The notes: a model not told the origin generated them from the sequence alone. Numbered from the stretch's first letter, positions 36,357-46,079 are shown. The stretch is 46,171 nt of DNA from Tannerellaceae bacterium (GCA_021203545.1 JAJQAZ010000171.1:1-46171), one strand, 5' to 3'. Numbers and translations are program-made.

Positions 36357-37199
36357 TTATCTTAATTCATCAATTTTGAAGAAATCCTGATCGCCGTAGT
36401 CGAGGTTTTCGCCTCCCATACCCCAAATGAAGATATAGTTAGAGGTGGCTGCTGCCGAATGGATAGACCATTCAGGAGAAAGTACTGCCTGATTGTTTTG
36501 CATCCAGATATGGCGGGTTTCCTGCGGTTCGCCCATGAAGTGGCAAACAGATTGTCCTTCGGGAACTTCAAAATAGAAATAGGCTTCCATACGGCGGCTG
36601 TGTATGTGTGCCGGCATGGTGTTCCATACACTTCCCGGAGCCAGTTCGGTCATACCCATTTGTAACTGGCAGGTAGGAAGTACCTGGTTTACGAGCATTT
36701 TATTGATGTTGCGGTGGTTCGAAGTTTCCAGCGCACCCATTTCCGCTACTACTGCATTTTCTTTGGTTACCTTTTTGTCGGGATAGTTGCGGTGTGCAGT
36801 CAGCGAATTGAAGTAGAAAAGAGCCGGATTGGCTACATCTTTGCTTTCAAAGTATACTTCGCGGTCGCCCGATCCCAGGTAAAGGGCTTCTTTATAATCC
36901 AGTTCGTATGTTGTGTCTCCTACACGTACAATACCGGGGCCACCTACGTTGAAGGTTCCCAGTTCGCGGTTGCGCAGGAATACAGGTTGTTTTAACGGGT
37001 CGATAGCTTCCAGCAGTAAAGATTCACCTACAGGCATGGCACCACCTACGATCATACGGTCGTACATAGAGTAAACCATATTTACTTCGTTGGGAGTAAA
37101 TACTTTTTCGATCAGGAAATCGCGGCGCAAACGCTTGGTGTCGTAGCTTTTTGCATCTTCAGGATGTGCGGCGTAGCGCAGTTCGTAATTTGTTTTCAT
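36357..37199 (-). CDS. kduI: 5-dehydro-4-deoxy-D-glucuronate isomerase
   Basis: A cupin-fold isomerase that turns 4-deoxy-L-threo-5-hexosulose uronate, made when polyuronides are split, into 3-deoxy-D-glycero-2,5-hexodiulosonate. The 280-residue protein has the KduI N-terminus ([20 protein letters not shown]) and the zinc-binding block [15 protein letters not shown], with a later histidine in [12 protein letters not shown]. The next enzymes (KduD, KdgK, Eda) are not in the window. With the GH88 enzyme just upstream it belongs to the use of unsaturated uronic acids from glycosaminoglycans, pectin or similar. It has its own -7 element. The frame is intact. Confidence 0.95.
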   Translation of the reverse strand: MKTNYELRYAAHPEDAKSYDTKRLRRDFLIEKVFTPNEVNMVYSMYDRMIVGGAMPVGESLLLEAIDPLKQPVFLRNRELGTFNVGGPGIVRVGDTTYELDYKEALYLGSGDREVYFESKDVANPALFYFNSLTAHRNYPDKKVTKENAVVAEMGALETSNHRNINKMLVNQVLPTCQLQMGMTELAPGSVWNTMPAHIHSRRMEAYFYFEVPEGQSVCHFMGEPQETRHIWMQNNQAVLSPEWSIHSAAATSNYIFIWGMGGENLDYGDQDFFKIDELR

Positions 37200-37239
37200 A
37201 TTATAATTATACGTTTAATGATTAAATATCACCTAACGA

Positions 37240-37247
37240 CAAAGATA
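37240..37247 (-). promoter_or_regulatory. -7 promoter element for kduI
   Basis: TATCTTTG on the minus strand, 40 bases before the ATG at 37199. Confidence 0.45.
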
Positions 37248-37269
37248 ATAAAGAACAAATATAAATGAA

Positions 37270-38469
37270 TTATAGTCCTTTGATCTTTTTCAAACGGGTC
37301 AGTGCTTCTACGTAATAATAATCAGCATAGCTTAAAGGTACATCTACTTCACTGTTTCCGGGCAGATGTCCTGTGGAGTGCATCAGAATGAAATTATTAT
37401 TGGTGTCCGGCTCGGCCAGATAGTCCGGTGAAGTAAGGGAACGGATCTGATCTTCGGCATAGGCCAGGTACTTTTTACTTTCTTCGTCTGTTGTTAACTG
37501 GCTGAGGTCGAGTAGGGCAGAGGCTATAATCGCAGCGGCAGAGGCATCCCTGGGTACATTCGGTATCTCCGGCGCATCAAAGTCCCAGTAAGGAACTTTG
37601 TCTTCCGGCATATTCGGATGATTCATAATGAAAGAGGCTACATTTTTAGCATGTGAAAGATATTCCGGTTTTCCGGTTTCGCGTGCCATCATGGTATATC
37701 CGTAAATGGCCCATGCCTGCCCGCGCGCCCATGCTGACTCGTCCGCAAATCCCTGGTGGGTTTGTTTGATATGTGGCACACCTGTGATCGTATCATACGA
37801 AACAACGTGATAGCAACTATAATCGGGGCGGAAATGATTTTCCATGGTTTTATCCGCATGCGAAATAGTGATGTCACGGTATTTCGGATTGTTGGTCGCT
37901 CTTGAAGCCCACAGCATGAACTCCAGATTCATCATGTTATCTATTATAACAGGATACTGCCATTTATCTTTGTTGAAATCCCACGACCGGATCAATCCCA
38001 TGTTTTCTCTGTATCGTGTGCTTAGGGAGTTGGCACCTGTGATCATAATGTCTATATATTCCGGATTTTGGGTAAGGCGGTATCCGTTGCCGTAGCTGCA
38101 ATAAAGCATGAAGCCTACATCGTGCGAATAGGTGATGTGTTTTACATCTTCTACACGGTTGGTGTATAGTTCGGCATACTTCCTCAATTCGGGAATGGGA
38201 TTATTCTCATACGAATACCATAGTTGACCAGGGAAAAAGCCACTGCACCACCAACGGTAATCACTGGTTTTTAACTTTCCGCCGGGATCTGTTGTCATAG
38301 GCAGACGGCCTTCCTGATCTTCCAGTGCTTTAGCCATTAACAGGCCTTGTACCTCCGATCTTTCTAGTCCTCTTTCGATTACTGATGCAATGGGTTCCTG
38401 TTCAGGTGTGTTGTTGCAGTTAGTGAGTGTTATTGCAACAAGCAAACAAAGTAAGGTTAATTTGTGCAT
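37270..38469 (-). CDS. GH88 unsaturated glucuronyl hydrolase lipoprotein
   Basis: A hydrolase of 399 residues that removes the 4,5-unsaturated uronic acid from oligosaccharides made by polysaccharide lyases. The N-terminus MHKLTLLCLLVAITLTNCNN has a lipobox (TNC), so it is membrane-anchored. The active-site aspartates are probably Asp117 in YSHDVGFMLYCS and Asp177 in VIIDNMMNLEFML. Aromatic subsite residues (RWWCSGFFPGQLWYSYE) also fit the family. GH105 is a near alternative, but the length and motifs fit GH88. It precedes kduI by 70 bases, so the two steps follow one another. The frame is intact. Confidence 0.92.
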   Translation of the reverse strand: MHKLTLLCLLVAITLTNCNNTPEQEPIASVIERGLERSEVQGLLMAKALEDQEGRLPMTTDPGGKLKTSDYRWWCSGFFPGQLWYSYENNPIPELRKYAELYTNRVEDVKHITYSHDVGFMLYCSYGNGYRLTQNPEYIDIMITGANSLSTRYRENMGLIRSWDFNKDKWQYPVIIDNMMNLEFMLWASRATNNPKYRDITISHADKTMENHFRPDYSCYHVVSYDTITGVPHIKQTHQGFADESAWARGQAWAIYGYTMMARETGKPEYLSHAKNVASFIMNHPNMPEDKVPYWDFDAPEIPNVPRDASAAAIIASALLDLSQLTTDEESKKYLAYAEDQIRSLTSPDYLAEPDTNNNFILMHSTGHLPGNSEVDVPLSYADYYYVEALTRLKKIKGL

Positions 38470-38493
38470 TTTGTATAAAGTTTAAGTGTTTCC

Positions 38494-38501
38494 ACAAACT
38501 T
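38494..38501 (-). promoter_or_regulatory. -7 promoter element for the GH88 gene
   Basis: TAAGTTTG on the minus strand, 24 bases before the ATG at 38469. Confidence 0.4.
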
Positions 38502-38541
38502 ACGTATATTTTCTTAGATGACAATATTTTTTTGATTCTTA

Positions 38542-39201
38542 TTAATCAGGATAATAGCCATAGGGAATGAGATCAGATTCCTGCTTTATTTCTCTCAAAT
38601 ATCCATCGTGTAACAGGTAAATCCTGTTGGCTATTTTGTGTACTTCCCGGAAGTTATGGTCTGTTAGTATGATTCCTTTCCCGGCAGAGCAAATATGGAT
38701 ATGCTCCCTGATAGATTCTGCTGCTACCGGTGATAAACTTGCGAAAGGTTCATCGAGCAGAATGTAAGGAGTATTGCTGTAGAGTAATAGTTTTATTTCA
38801 AGGTATCGTTGTTCTCCTCCCGAAAGATGGCCGATTTTACTATCTCTTGCTTTAAACAAATGTTTATCTCCTAGAAAATTGTTTATTTCTTCTTTGGGAA
38901 TATACAGCTCTGTAATCTTTCTGACTGTTAAATGGGCAGGAAGAAAAGGTTCCTGTGGGAGGTAGGAGAGGAGTCCACTCAAATAAGCGGGGCTTTTGAT
39001 TACTTTTTCGTTGATCCGGATGAATTTCCGTCCGCCCCATTGAGTTCCGAAAACCATTTTCAGCAATGTGGATTTACCTGTTCCATTGTGTCCAAACAGT
39101 CCGATAATATCTACCGGCCGGCAGTTAATCGTTACATCGGTCAATACGTCTCTTTCGTTAAAAGAGATCATCACACTATCTATCAGTAATAGCTCTTCCA
39201 T
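38542..39201 (-). CDS. ABC transporter ATP-binding protein
   Basis: A 219-residue ATPase subunit with Walker A in LFGHNGTGKSTLLKM, the ABC signature HLSGGEQRYLEIKLLL, Walker B in PYILLDEPFASLSPVAAE and the H-loop in GIILTDHNFREVH. It overlaps the small membrane gene upstream by 19 bases, so the two form a unit. The partner is short for a permease (114 residues), so two copies of it, or another permease elsewhere, would be needed. Substrate unknown. The frame is intact. Confidence 0.85.
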   Translation of the reverse strand: MEELLLIDSVMISFNERDVLTDVTINCRPVDIIGLFGHNGTGKSTLLKMVFGTQWGGRKFIRINEKVIKSPAYLSGLLSYLPQEPFLPAHLTVRKITELYIPKEEINNFLGDKHLFKARDSKIGHLSGGEQRYLEIKLLLYSNTPYILLDEPFASLSPVAAESIREHIHICSAGKGIILTDHNFREVHKIANRIYLLHDGYLREIKQESDLIPYGYYPD

Positions 39202-39527
39202 ATCTGTTGAACGATTTCAAATATAAACCAGAATGAATAGGAGAGGAGTAGAGTACTTATCCAGAGTTCTATCCGGGAAATTCCCTTATTATAGTAAAAA
39301 TAATAGTCTCCTTTTTGCGAAATCTCTTTATACAAGGCAGAAAAAAGAAGCCCAACCGGAGTATAGTATAAAAAGTGAGAGATAATAGAAAATATATCAG
39401 CATCGGGATTTTCCAGAGTAAGGGGTAACAGCAGAAATGACAATCCAAACCCAACCGGAACAGCAACCCCTAAATTACTTTTCCAGAAACAAATCCAAAA
39501 CCTGAATCTACTTTTGATATCTTTCAT
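39183..39527 (-). CDS. Small membrane protein of the ABC unit
   Basis: A 114-residue protein with about three hydrophobic segments (GVAVPVGFGLSFLLLPLTL; SIISHFLYYTPVGLLFSALY; ISTLLLSYSFWFIFEIVQ) and charged ends. No family is recognised. It overlaps the ATPase gene by 19 bases, which points to a membrane partner. Such a small partner is unusual for an ABC transporter, so it may be one of several subunits, or a component of a lipid or peptide exporter. It is divergent from the DUF1254 gene. Confidence 0.55.
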   Translation of the reverse strand: MKDIKSRFRFWICFWKSNLGVAVPVGFGLSFLLLPLTLENPDADIFSIISHFLYYTPVGLLFSALYKEISQKGDYYFYYNKGISRIELWISTLLLSYSFWFIFEIVQQIWKSYY

Positions 39528-39667
39528 TCATCTTTTGTCTGGGATAAAGATATGCTTTTCTTAGAATGTAATTGATCTTTTCAGATATAAAATAAATTCA
39601 GATTAATAATATATTATATCAATTATAATATACACTATTTATAGTATTAAATATTTCCATTAATCTA

Positions 39668-39675
39668 TATATTTG
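39668..39675 (+). promoter_or_regulatory. -7 promoter element for the DUF1254 gene
   Basis: TATATTTG, 75 bases before ATG 39751, in an AT-rich 220-base gap. No other feature is seen in that gap. Confidence 0.35.
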
Positions 39676-39750
39676 TTTTTTAATACGTATGGTTTAAAAT
39701 CATATGTAATTGTTATTACTACTATTTTAAACTAACTAAATGTTCATTTT

Positions 39751-41176
39751 ATGAAAAAAAGTATTATTGTTTTTTGTCTGCTTTATATACACTTATCGTT
39801 CTGTTTTGGATGTCAGGAAATAGAGAGGGGGGTATGATGAACAAGTATTTACACGAAGTTCTGTTATGGAAGAATCTCCTGTAAGTATCATTCGTCAGGC
39901 TTATTTATTTGCTATGCCATTAGTTTATATGGATGTTACCCGTGCAAGTTATTCTATACCTGATAATTATTTTTATACGGCTGATAAACTACCTGATTAT
40001 AATTATAAAAATGTAGTGGCTGTTAATATTGATACCAATTATTCTATTGCTTTTCTGAAACTGGAAGATGGCCCTGTGTTATTCGAAATACCTGATATGG
40101 GAGACCGTTATTATACTTATCCTATTATGGATGCATGGACAAATAATTTTATTATACCAGGTACCCGGTTGACTGGTAATGAGGCTCAAAAATATTTTGT
40201 TTCAGGCCCTGATTGGGTTGGCCAGGTTCCTGCCGGATATACACATATAGTTTCTCCTACTAATCTGGCATGGATTGACGGTAGAGTACAGGTAAATAGT
40301 CCGGAAGATCTTCAGGAAACAGTATTACCCCTTCAGAATAGTTTTAAATTGGTTTCTATTTGTCCTCCTCAAACAGCAAACAGGCCTTCGGATAAGTATT
40401 TACCGGATGATTTTGGAGATAAAAGTGTGGTAGAGGTAATTAAAGAGTTACCTATAGAAGATTATTTCAATTACTTTAATGAATTGCTGGAATTGAATGT
40501 TCCATTTGCAGAAGATAGTGTTCTTGTCCGGAAAATGCAGATAGTTGGAATTGGAGCAGGAAAAACATTTTCTCTTAGTGATTTTGATGCTGAAACTCAG
40601 CAGAGTTTACAAAGCCTGACAACAGAAATTTATACTGTTCTGGATGCGGCTCATTCCGGTGATATTCTTTTTGGAGTGGATACAACTCATCCGGATGCTC
40701 AAATAGGAGATTATAAAACTGATTATAATTTGCGTGCTATTATTACTTATAAAGGCTTAGGAGCACTTCCTCCGCAAGAGGCAGTATATTATACTTATTT
40801 TAATGATGCTGACGGAGGTATACTGGATGGAAGCCAGGCCAGTTATACTATTCACTTTGATGTTAATAGTTTTCCACCGGCGCAGGCTTTTTGGTCTTAT
40901 ACTATTTATAATGCACAGCGTTATCTTGTACAAAATCCTATTGATCGTTATGCCATAGGTGATCGTAATGAATTAATCTATAATGAAGATGGTTCTCTGG
41001 ATATTTATCTTAGCTATGAAGCGCCGGCGGATGAATTATTGCCTAACTGGTTACCTATTCCGAATGGGTTATTTGATGTAACGGCACGGATTTATATGCC
41101 GGAATCATCCCTTTTGAACGATCCGGCTTCCTGGAATGACCCAAAGCCAGTGAAGCTATTACCAACTATTAAATGA
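39751..41176 (+). pseudogene. DUF1254/DUF1214 lipoprotein, frameshifted
   Basis: A protein of the DUF1254/DUF1214 family; its function is unknown. From ATG 39751 the frame reads MKKSIIVFCLLYIHLSFCFG and then a lipobox cysteine (GCQEIERG). Removing one base from the G6 run at 39827-39832 continues it as YDEQVFTRSSVMEESPVSII and then QAYLFAMPLVYMDVTRASYS, the DUF1254 core. The body has FEIPDMGDRYYTYPIMDAW and the DUF1214 end (PPAQAFWSYTIYNAQRYLVQ, then NWLPIPNGLFDVTARIYMPE). Restored length is about 475 residues. It ends at a good terminator. Its neighbours do not suggest its role. Confidence 0.8.
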
Positions 41177-41215
41177 TTAAGGGATTCATTTATTGTCTAA
41201 TTAGGTAGAAAAGGG

Positions 41216-41248
41216 AAAGAGGTTATCTCAAACCGGGATAACCTCTTT
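41216..41248. terminator. Bidirectional terminator
   Basis: AAAGAGGTTATC and GATAACCTCTTT form a perfect 12-base stem with a 9-base loop, followed by TATTTTAT on the plus strand. It lies between the convergent DUF1254 and ychF genes. Confidence 0.85.
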
Positions 41249-41270
41249 TATTTTATAAATAAAAAACTTT

Positions 41271-42374
41271 TTATACGTTGAAACGGAAGTGCATGATGTC
41301 GCCGTCCTGGACGATGTATTCTTTTCCTTCTACGCTCATTTTCCCGGCTTCTTTTACAGCGGCTTCAGAACCGTATTTGATGAAGTCGTCGTATTTGATT
41401 ACTTCGGCACGGATAAATCCTTTTTCGAAATCGGTGTGGATTACGCCTGCGCATTGTGGGGCTTTGCTGCCTTTCAGGTAGGTCCAGGCGCGTACTTCCT
41501 GAATGCCGGCAGTCAGATAGGTTTCCAGATTGAGCAGTTTATAAGCTGACTTGATCAGACGGCTTACTCCTGATTCTTCGAGTCCGATTTCAGAAAGGAA
41601 CATCTGGCGTTCTTCGTAAGTCTCAAATTCAGCAATTTCGCTTTCTATTTTGGCTGCTACGATCAGGATTTCTGCGTTTTCATCTTTTACGGCTTCCCGT
41701 ACGGCTTCTACATATTGATTGCCGTTTACAGCACTGGCTTCGTCTACGTTACAGATGTACATCACCGGTTTGCTGGTAAGCAGGAATAGTTCGTGAGCTA
41801 TTTTCTGTTCGTCTTTAGTATCGAAAGTAACTGTACGGGCGCTTTTTCCCTGTAACAGGGCATCCCGGTATTTAACCAGTACTTCGTATATCTGTTTGGC
41901 TTGTTTATCGCCGCCTGTTTGAGCCTGTTTCTGAACCTTTGTGATACGGCTTTCTAATGTTTCAAGGTCTTTTAACTGCAATTCAGTATCAATGATTTCT
42001 TTATCACGTACCGGGTCTACATTGCCGTCTACATGGGTGATGTTTTCATCATCAAAGCAACGCAAAACGTGCAGAATTGCATCTGTTTCACGAATATTGG
42101 CAAGGAATTTGTTTCCCAATCCTTCTCCTTTGCTGGCACCTTTTACCAATCCGGCGATATCTACAATTTCGACAGTGGTAGGAACAATACGGTTTGGGTT
42201 GATCAGTTCAGCCAGTTTGTTCAGACGTTCGTCGGGAACTGTTATTACCCCTACATTGGGTTCGATTGTACAAAAAGGGAAGTTTGCCGATTGGGCTTTT
42301 GCGTTGGATAAGCAATTAAAAAGAGTAGATTTTCCTACGTTAGGAAGGCCTACGATGCCACATTGTAATGCCAT
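41271..42374 (-). CDS. ychF: Ribosome-binding ATPase YchF (OLA1 family)
   Basis: A translation-linked P-loop ATPase of 367 residues. The P-loop is [15 protein letters not shown]3 is [20 protein letters not shown], and the G4 position reads NVDE (the N-x-x-E form that gives ATP rather than GTP preference). A coiled-coil follows, and the C-terminal TGS domain is in [20 protein letters not shown] and [21 protein letters not shown] -7 element lies 70 bases upstream. The frame is intact. Confidence 0.96.
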   Translation of the reverse strand: MALQCGIVGLPNVGKSTLFNCLSNAKAQSANFPFCTIEPNVGVITVPDERLNKLAELINPNRIVPTTVEIVDIAGLVKGASKGEGLGNKFLANIRETDAILHVLRCFDDENITHVDGNVDPVRDKEIIDTELQLKDLETLESRITKVQKQAQTGGDKQAKQIYEVLVKYRDALLQGKSARTVTFDTKDEQKIAHELFLLTSKPVMYICNVDEASAVNGNQYVEAVREAVKDENAEILIVAAKIESEIAEFETYEERQMFLSEIGLEESGVSRLIKSAYKLLNLETYLTAGIQEVRAWTYLKGSKAPQCAGVIHTDFEKGFIRAEVIKYDDFIKYGSEAAVKEAGKMSVEGKEYIVQDGDIMHFRFNV

Positions 42375-42443
42375 AAGTATATGTTATTTTTCTTGTTATC
42401 AGTTAATTACTGTTTTTGTTGCTTTTGTCTTGTTTCCGGGGTG

Positions 42444-42451
42444 CAAAGATA
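42444..42451 (-). promoter_or_regulatory. -7 promoter element for ychF
   Basis: TATCTTTG on the minus strand, 69 bases before the ATG at 42374. Confidence 0.45.
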
Positions 42452-42542
42452 GTCATTTCTATTGGATAACATACTATCGGTTAGTTGCTTCCCTGCCGGT
42501 CGTAGCGTTTTTACATATCTGTATCCATTCGTGAAACATTCT

Positions 42543-43205
42543 TTATTTCCCGTTGTATGCTTCTGGCTGTAGTTCGTAGGCTAAAAGTTGTTTTTTTATA
42601 TCTGTTCCCCAGTGGTAGCCCTGTATGTTTCCGTCGCTTTTAACCACCCGGTGGCAGGGTACAATATAGCTTACCGGATTGGCTCCTACTGCTGATCCCA
42701 CAGCCTGTGCTGCACCGGGTTCATCTGCAAGGGAGCCATAAGTACACAGGTTGCCTTTGGGTATACATAATAGCTTTTTCCATATACTGGTCTGAAAGCC
42801 GGTACCTTTTAGATGAAGAGGAATGGTTAGTTTGTGGTTGCCGTTACAGTATTCAACAGCCAATAGTTGAAGTTCATTCATTTCTTCTATCATGGGTTGC
42901 TTTGGGAATCTACGAACGAAATCTGCTTTGATTTCTGTATCTCCTTTACCCGCAAAACCCAGAAAGCACAACCCTTTTGGGGTATTAGCAAGCAATAGTC
43001 TGCCTATTCCGGTATCATGGAAAGCATATTGTATCGTTTCCTGGTTGTCTTCTGTTTCCCAGGAGATAAACGGAAACTTGTAAGCCACTTCCTTGTAGTT
43101 GCTTACCGGCCGGATCCGTTTTTTAATGGCTTCTTTCCCGAGGGTGCGTAGCTCGAAAAACGGATCTTTTAACTGTTCTTTGATTTGTTCGAATAATATC
43201 TTCAT
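42543..43205 (-). CDS. Ogt/Ada-like O6-alkylguanine methyltransferase, copy 1
   Basis: A 220-residue protein whose C-terminal half has the Ogt fold (TGFQTSIWKKLLCIPKGNLC, TYGSLADEPGAAQAVGSAVG) and the acceptor PCHRVVKSDG, where the cysteine takes the alkyl group. The N-terminal part (about 60 residues) is not recognised as AdaA. The LLLANTPKGLCFLGFAGKGD segment matches the start of the Ogt N-domain. It lies directly after the paralog at 43222-43852, with a gap of 16 bases, so the two form a tandem pair in one transcription unit. It might be a repair protein or an alkyltransferase-like regulator. The frame is intact. Confidence 0.85.
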   Translation of the reverse strand: MKILFEQIKEQLKDPFFELRTLGKEAIKKRIRPVSNYKEVAYKFPFISWETEDNQETIQYAFHDTGIGRLLLANTPKGLCFLGFAGKGDTEIKADFVRRFPKQPMIEEMNELQLLAVEYCNGNHKLTIPLHLKGTGFQTSIWKKLLCIPKGNLCTYGSLADEPGAAQAVGSAVGANPVSYIVPCHRVVKSDGNIQGYHWGTDIKKQLLAYELQPEAYNGK

Positions 43206-43221
43206 ATTTAAGTTCTACATT

Positions 43222-43852
43222 TTAATGTCCGTAATTAGCAAATTCCCATGCGAGAAGCCGTTTTTTTATCTCCTTTCCCCATGCATAGCTGTCGAATCTG
43301 CCGTCGGAACAAACTACTCTGTGGCAGGGAATAATCCAGAAAACAGGATTCCGGCCATTAGCTGTTCCCGCGGCCCGTGCATGTTCCCGGTTTCCGGCGA
43401 GTGTAGCGTATGAGATGACTTTACCGAAAGGGATACGGAGCAATCGCCGCCATATTTTTGTCTGGTATGCTGTTCCTTTCAGATGAAACAGTAACGGGGT
43501 GTCCATTTTGCCATTAAGATAGTTAAGTGCGGTTTCCTGGAACGTTGTTTTTTTGCTCTACCGGTTTGGCGTAGCCAAATCGTTTATTGAAATCCTGCCA
43601 TACGAAATCCGGATCGTTATCAACAATTCCAAGATAACATATGCCTTTGGATGTATTGCCTATCCAGGCTTCTCCGAAAGGGGTATCGTACCTTCCATAT
43701 TGTACCGGCGGTTTGTTATCATCCGGCAGCCAGTCGAGGATATCAATATTTGCCCAGGGCGTTGCGGGTAGTACCTCAAGCATGTTTTCGAGAATAACCG
43801 TTTTATCCGGCATTCGTCTCTCTGCTGCAATATCTTTATATAGATGTTTCAT
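43222..43852 (-). pseudogene. Ogt/Ada-like O6-alkylguanine methyltransferase, copy 2, frameshifted
   Basis: A paralog of the downstream gene. The N-terminal frame ends KPVEQKNNVPGNRT. Removing one base from the T7 run at 43548-43554 (plus strand) continues it as KTTFQETALNYLNGKMDTPL and then LKGTAYQTKIWRRLLRIPFG with the acceptor PCHRVVCSDGRFDSYAWG. The restored protein has about 210 residues. The N-terminal half has a similar IGNTSKGICYLGIV block, so the whole protein, not only the C-terminus, is duplicated. The acceptor cysteine lies after the shift, so the broken form would lack repair activity. The upstream ATG is at 43852. Confidence 0.8.
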
Positions 43853-43907
43853 TTCTTTACAAAAGTATCTTTATTTCGACAAATTGAAAATCCGAAACTT
43901 GCTAATA

Positions 43908-45233
43908 TTATTCTACTTCCACAAACATATTGTCAAAGTTTATAGTGACTTTATTAAATAGATGAATAAATGCCATACCTAATGATCCGGAATCGAATCG
44001 TGGTTGAATTTCTTCTGCTGAAAATTCTACATTTATATGACTGATTTCAAAGGGAGTATTTCCTATTCTGAACGGTAAAGAGGGAAGGGTGTAAAACTCT
44101 TTTTCTATGACGCCTCCAAATCCTCCACCTGTTCTACTTCCTTTTGTTCCATTAATTTCTACAAATTCTTTATGGTTTGCGTAAAAGTTTTCATTTAGTC
44201 CGGAATAGGCATCTCCCGTATCAAATAGCATGATTAATCTTTCATCTCCGTAATAAGTTTTGAGAAAAAAAGCATCTCCACCCAGTACTCTTAACATGTT
44301 TTTTCCTGTGCTTGGTAACGGTGTTTTGTTGACAGGAAAAACGATTTTCTTTTCTTGCGGTAATATTTGTACTTCACTGGCGAAAACCATTATCTCTTCT
44401 CCTAAAACTGCATTTACCTGATATAATGTATCTATTTGTGGGTTAGGAGGAACAATAGTTGTAACCACGTTTTTAAATGTCATATTACCTACTTGTAAAC
44501 TGTCAAGTATTCCCATTTGTCCGTAGCCTCGTCCTCCTGCACCGAGTATTAATAATGAGTCCATTTTGATTCTGGCTCCTAATCGGTTTGCATATTCCTG
44601 CGAGAGGAAAATCCCTCCACCGCATCCTGTATCAAAGATAAATCGTTCCTCTATTCCATTGGCAATAACCGGAACAAACATAAGAGTGGTATTTATGAGA
44701 GTATCGCTCTCATTCCCTTTTATTTTGAACGTATCTATTTCGAAAGGAATTATACAGTCTGCATCAGGACGAATAAGTTGAGGTTTTTCTTCATCCAGTA
44801 AAGCCTCAAATAGTTTCCGGGTACCTTTAACATCTGCCAGAAATTCGTCCGGCACATGGGGTTCAAGTGCTTCTATAAAACTGTTCAGACGATTATAACC
44901 ATTCTGATACTCACCTTTACGAAGAAGAAGCCATGACTGGGGTATAAGCATGTTTCTAACGTTTTCAAGACCGATCTCTTCCTGATAAAGCAGGATAAGT
45001 GAGTCTATTGCTGCTATAGCCAGGTCAGTTTGATTGAATGAGGTATATAACAGAGATTCGGCAAAGGTTTTCAACATCGGTGTCTGAATCTCATTTTCTA
45101 TGTTAGGATAGACCTCTTCCAACAGGAAAAAATCCGCTGTGTTTAAACAATTGGCTATCTGTTCGTCGGCTGATTGAGCAAAGCCGGAGATGCAAAGTAA
45201 TGTAATCACACAGGTGAGGATAATCTTTTTCAT
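43908..45233 (-). CDS. Retropepsin-like aspartic protease
   Basis: A 441-residue exported protein with a signal peptide (MKKIILTCVITLLCISGFAQ) and a helical N-terminal part (about residues 25-150). Two D-T-G motifs follow: FIFDTGCGGGIFLSQEYA (Asp201) and IMLFDTGDAYSGLNENFY (Asp338). They suggest a two-lobed aspartic protease that can act as a single chain. Each motif is preceded by strands and followed by the glycine-rich stretch normal in this fold. Its substrate is unknown. The N-terminal helices could bind a partner. The frame is intact. Confidence 0.75.
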   Translation of the reverse strand: MKKIILTCVITLLCISGFAQSADEQIANCLNTADFFLLEEVYPNIENEIQTPMLKTFAESLLYTSFNQTDLAIAAIDSLILLYQEEIGLENVRNMLIPQSWLLLRKGEYQNGYNRLNSFIEALEPHVPDEFLADVKGTRKLFEALLDEEKPQLIRPDADCIIPFEIDTFKIKGNESDTLINTTLMFVPVIANGIEERFIFDTGCGGGIFLSQEYANRLGARIKMDSLLILGAGGRGYGQMGILDSLQVGNMTFKNVVTTIVPPNPQIDTLYQVNAVLGEEIMVFASEVQILPQEKKIVFPVNKTPLPSTGKNMLRVLGGDAFFLKTYYGDERLIMLFDTGDAYSGLNENFYANHKEFVEINGTKGSRTGGGFGGVIEKEFYTLPSLPFRIGNTPFEISHINVEFSAEEIQPRFDSGSLGMAFIHLFNKVTINFDNMFVEVE

Positions 45234-45325
45234 GAGTGTTCTATTTTATTCTTTAAAGATAGAAGAATTTAAAAACTTATCCTACATTCTGTTTTTTATT
45301 TATATAATATCCTTTACTAATAGTC

Positions 45326-45333
45326 TATCTTTG
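45326..45333 (+). promoter_or_regulatory. -7 promoter element for the SanA/YdcF-like gene
   Basis: TATCTTTG, 29 bases before ATG 45363. Confidence 0.45.
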
Positions 45334-45362
45334 TGGTATTAAAGATAGACATCAGTATAGAT

Positions 45363-46008
45363 ATGAAACGAAAGATAAAACGCATGATAAGTATATTATT
45401 GATAGGTTTGGGAGTCATTGTTCTGGTTGTATTTTTTTTGCAACCTGCTGATCAATCAATATTCGAATCCCCGTATATATAGTGATGTAGCCGATATTCC
45501 TTATAATAAAACCGGTTTGTTGTTAGGAACTTCCCCTACATTACGGAGTGGTGTCCGGAACCCGTATTTTCAAAATCGTATTCAGGCTGCGGCCGAACTG
45601 TATAAAGCGGGTAAGATAAAGTATATTCTGGTAAGTGGTGATAACCACCGTACTGAATATAATGAGCCGGAAGAGATGCGTAAGGCGTTAATCCAAAAAG
45701 GTGTTCCCGAAGATGCTATCTTCCTTGATTATGCCGGATTCCGTACGCTGGATTCTGTTGTGAGGGCAAATAAGATATTCGGACAGCAGAAGTTTACTAT
45801 TATATCCCAACAATTTCATAACCAAAGGGCCGTTTATATCGCTTCCTGGTATGGCCTGGATACAATAGGCTATAATGCGAAAGATGTAAGTCTTTCTGTA
45901 GGTCTTAAAGTACAGGTACGTGAATTATTTGCCCGTGTTAAGGTATTCATTGATTTCCTTTTCAATAAGAGTCCTAAGTTTCTTGGGGAGCCTATTGAGC
46001 TTCCCTGA
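45363..46008 (+). pseudogene. SanA/YdcF-like DUF218 membrane protein, frameshifted
   Basis: A protein of the DUF218 family (SanA, YdcF, ElyC), often linked to cell-wall or envelope integrity. From ATG 45363 it has an N-terminal membrane segment (MKRKIKRMISILLIGLGVIV, LVVFF). Removing one base from the T8 run at 45432-45439 continues it as CNLLINQYSNPRIYSDVADI and then GLLLGTSPTLRSGVRNPYFQ, KYILVSGDNHRTEYNEPEEM, FTIISQQFHNQRAVYIASWY. The restored protein has about 215 residues, the usual length. The frame after position 45418 also begins with ATT, not a normal start, so the upstream ATG is more convincing. Confidence 0.8.
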
Positions 46009-46009
46009 A

Positions 46010-46023
46010 CGGACCGTTTTTTT
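46010..46023 (+). terminator. Small terminator-like hairpin
   Basis: ACGGACCGT followed by TTTTTTG immediately after the DUF218 stop. The stem is short, so it is weak evidence. Confidence 0.35.
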
Positions 46024-46079
46024 GATAATTAATGACGGATACTTCAGGAAATTTGTAAAAACGAGAAGTTACAAATCGT

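Noticed and set aside
45418-45430. Start of the DUF218 protein inside the second frame
   Set aside because: The open frame begins with ATT and would lose the normal membrane anchor, which is found intact in the upstream frame from ATG 45363.
45455-45475. tRNA T-loop (TTCGAATCC)
   Set aside because: The sequence falls inside the DUF218 coding frame, and no matching acceptor or anticodon stems are found around it.
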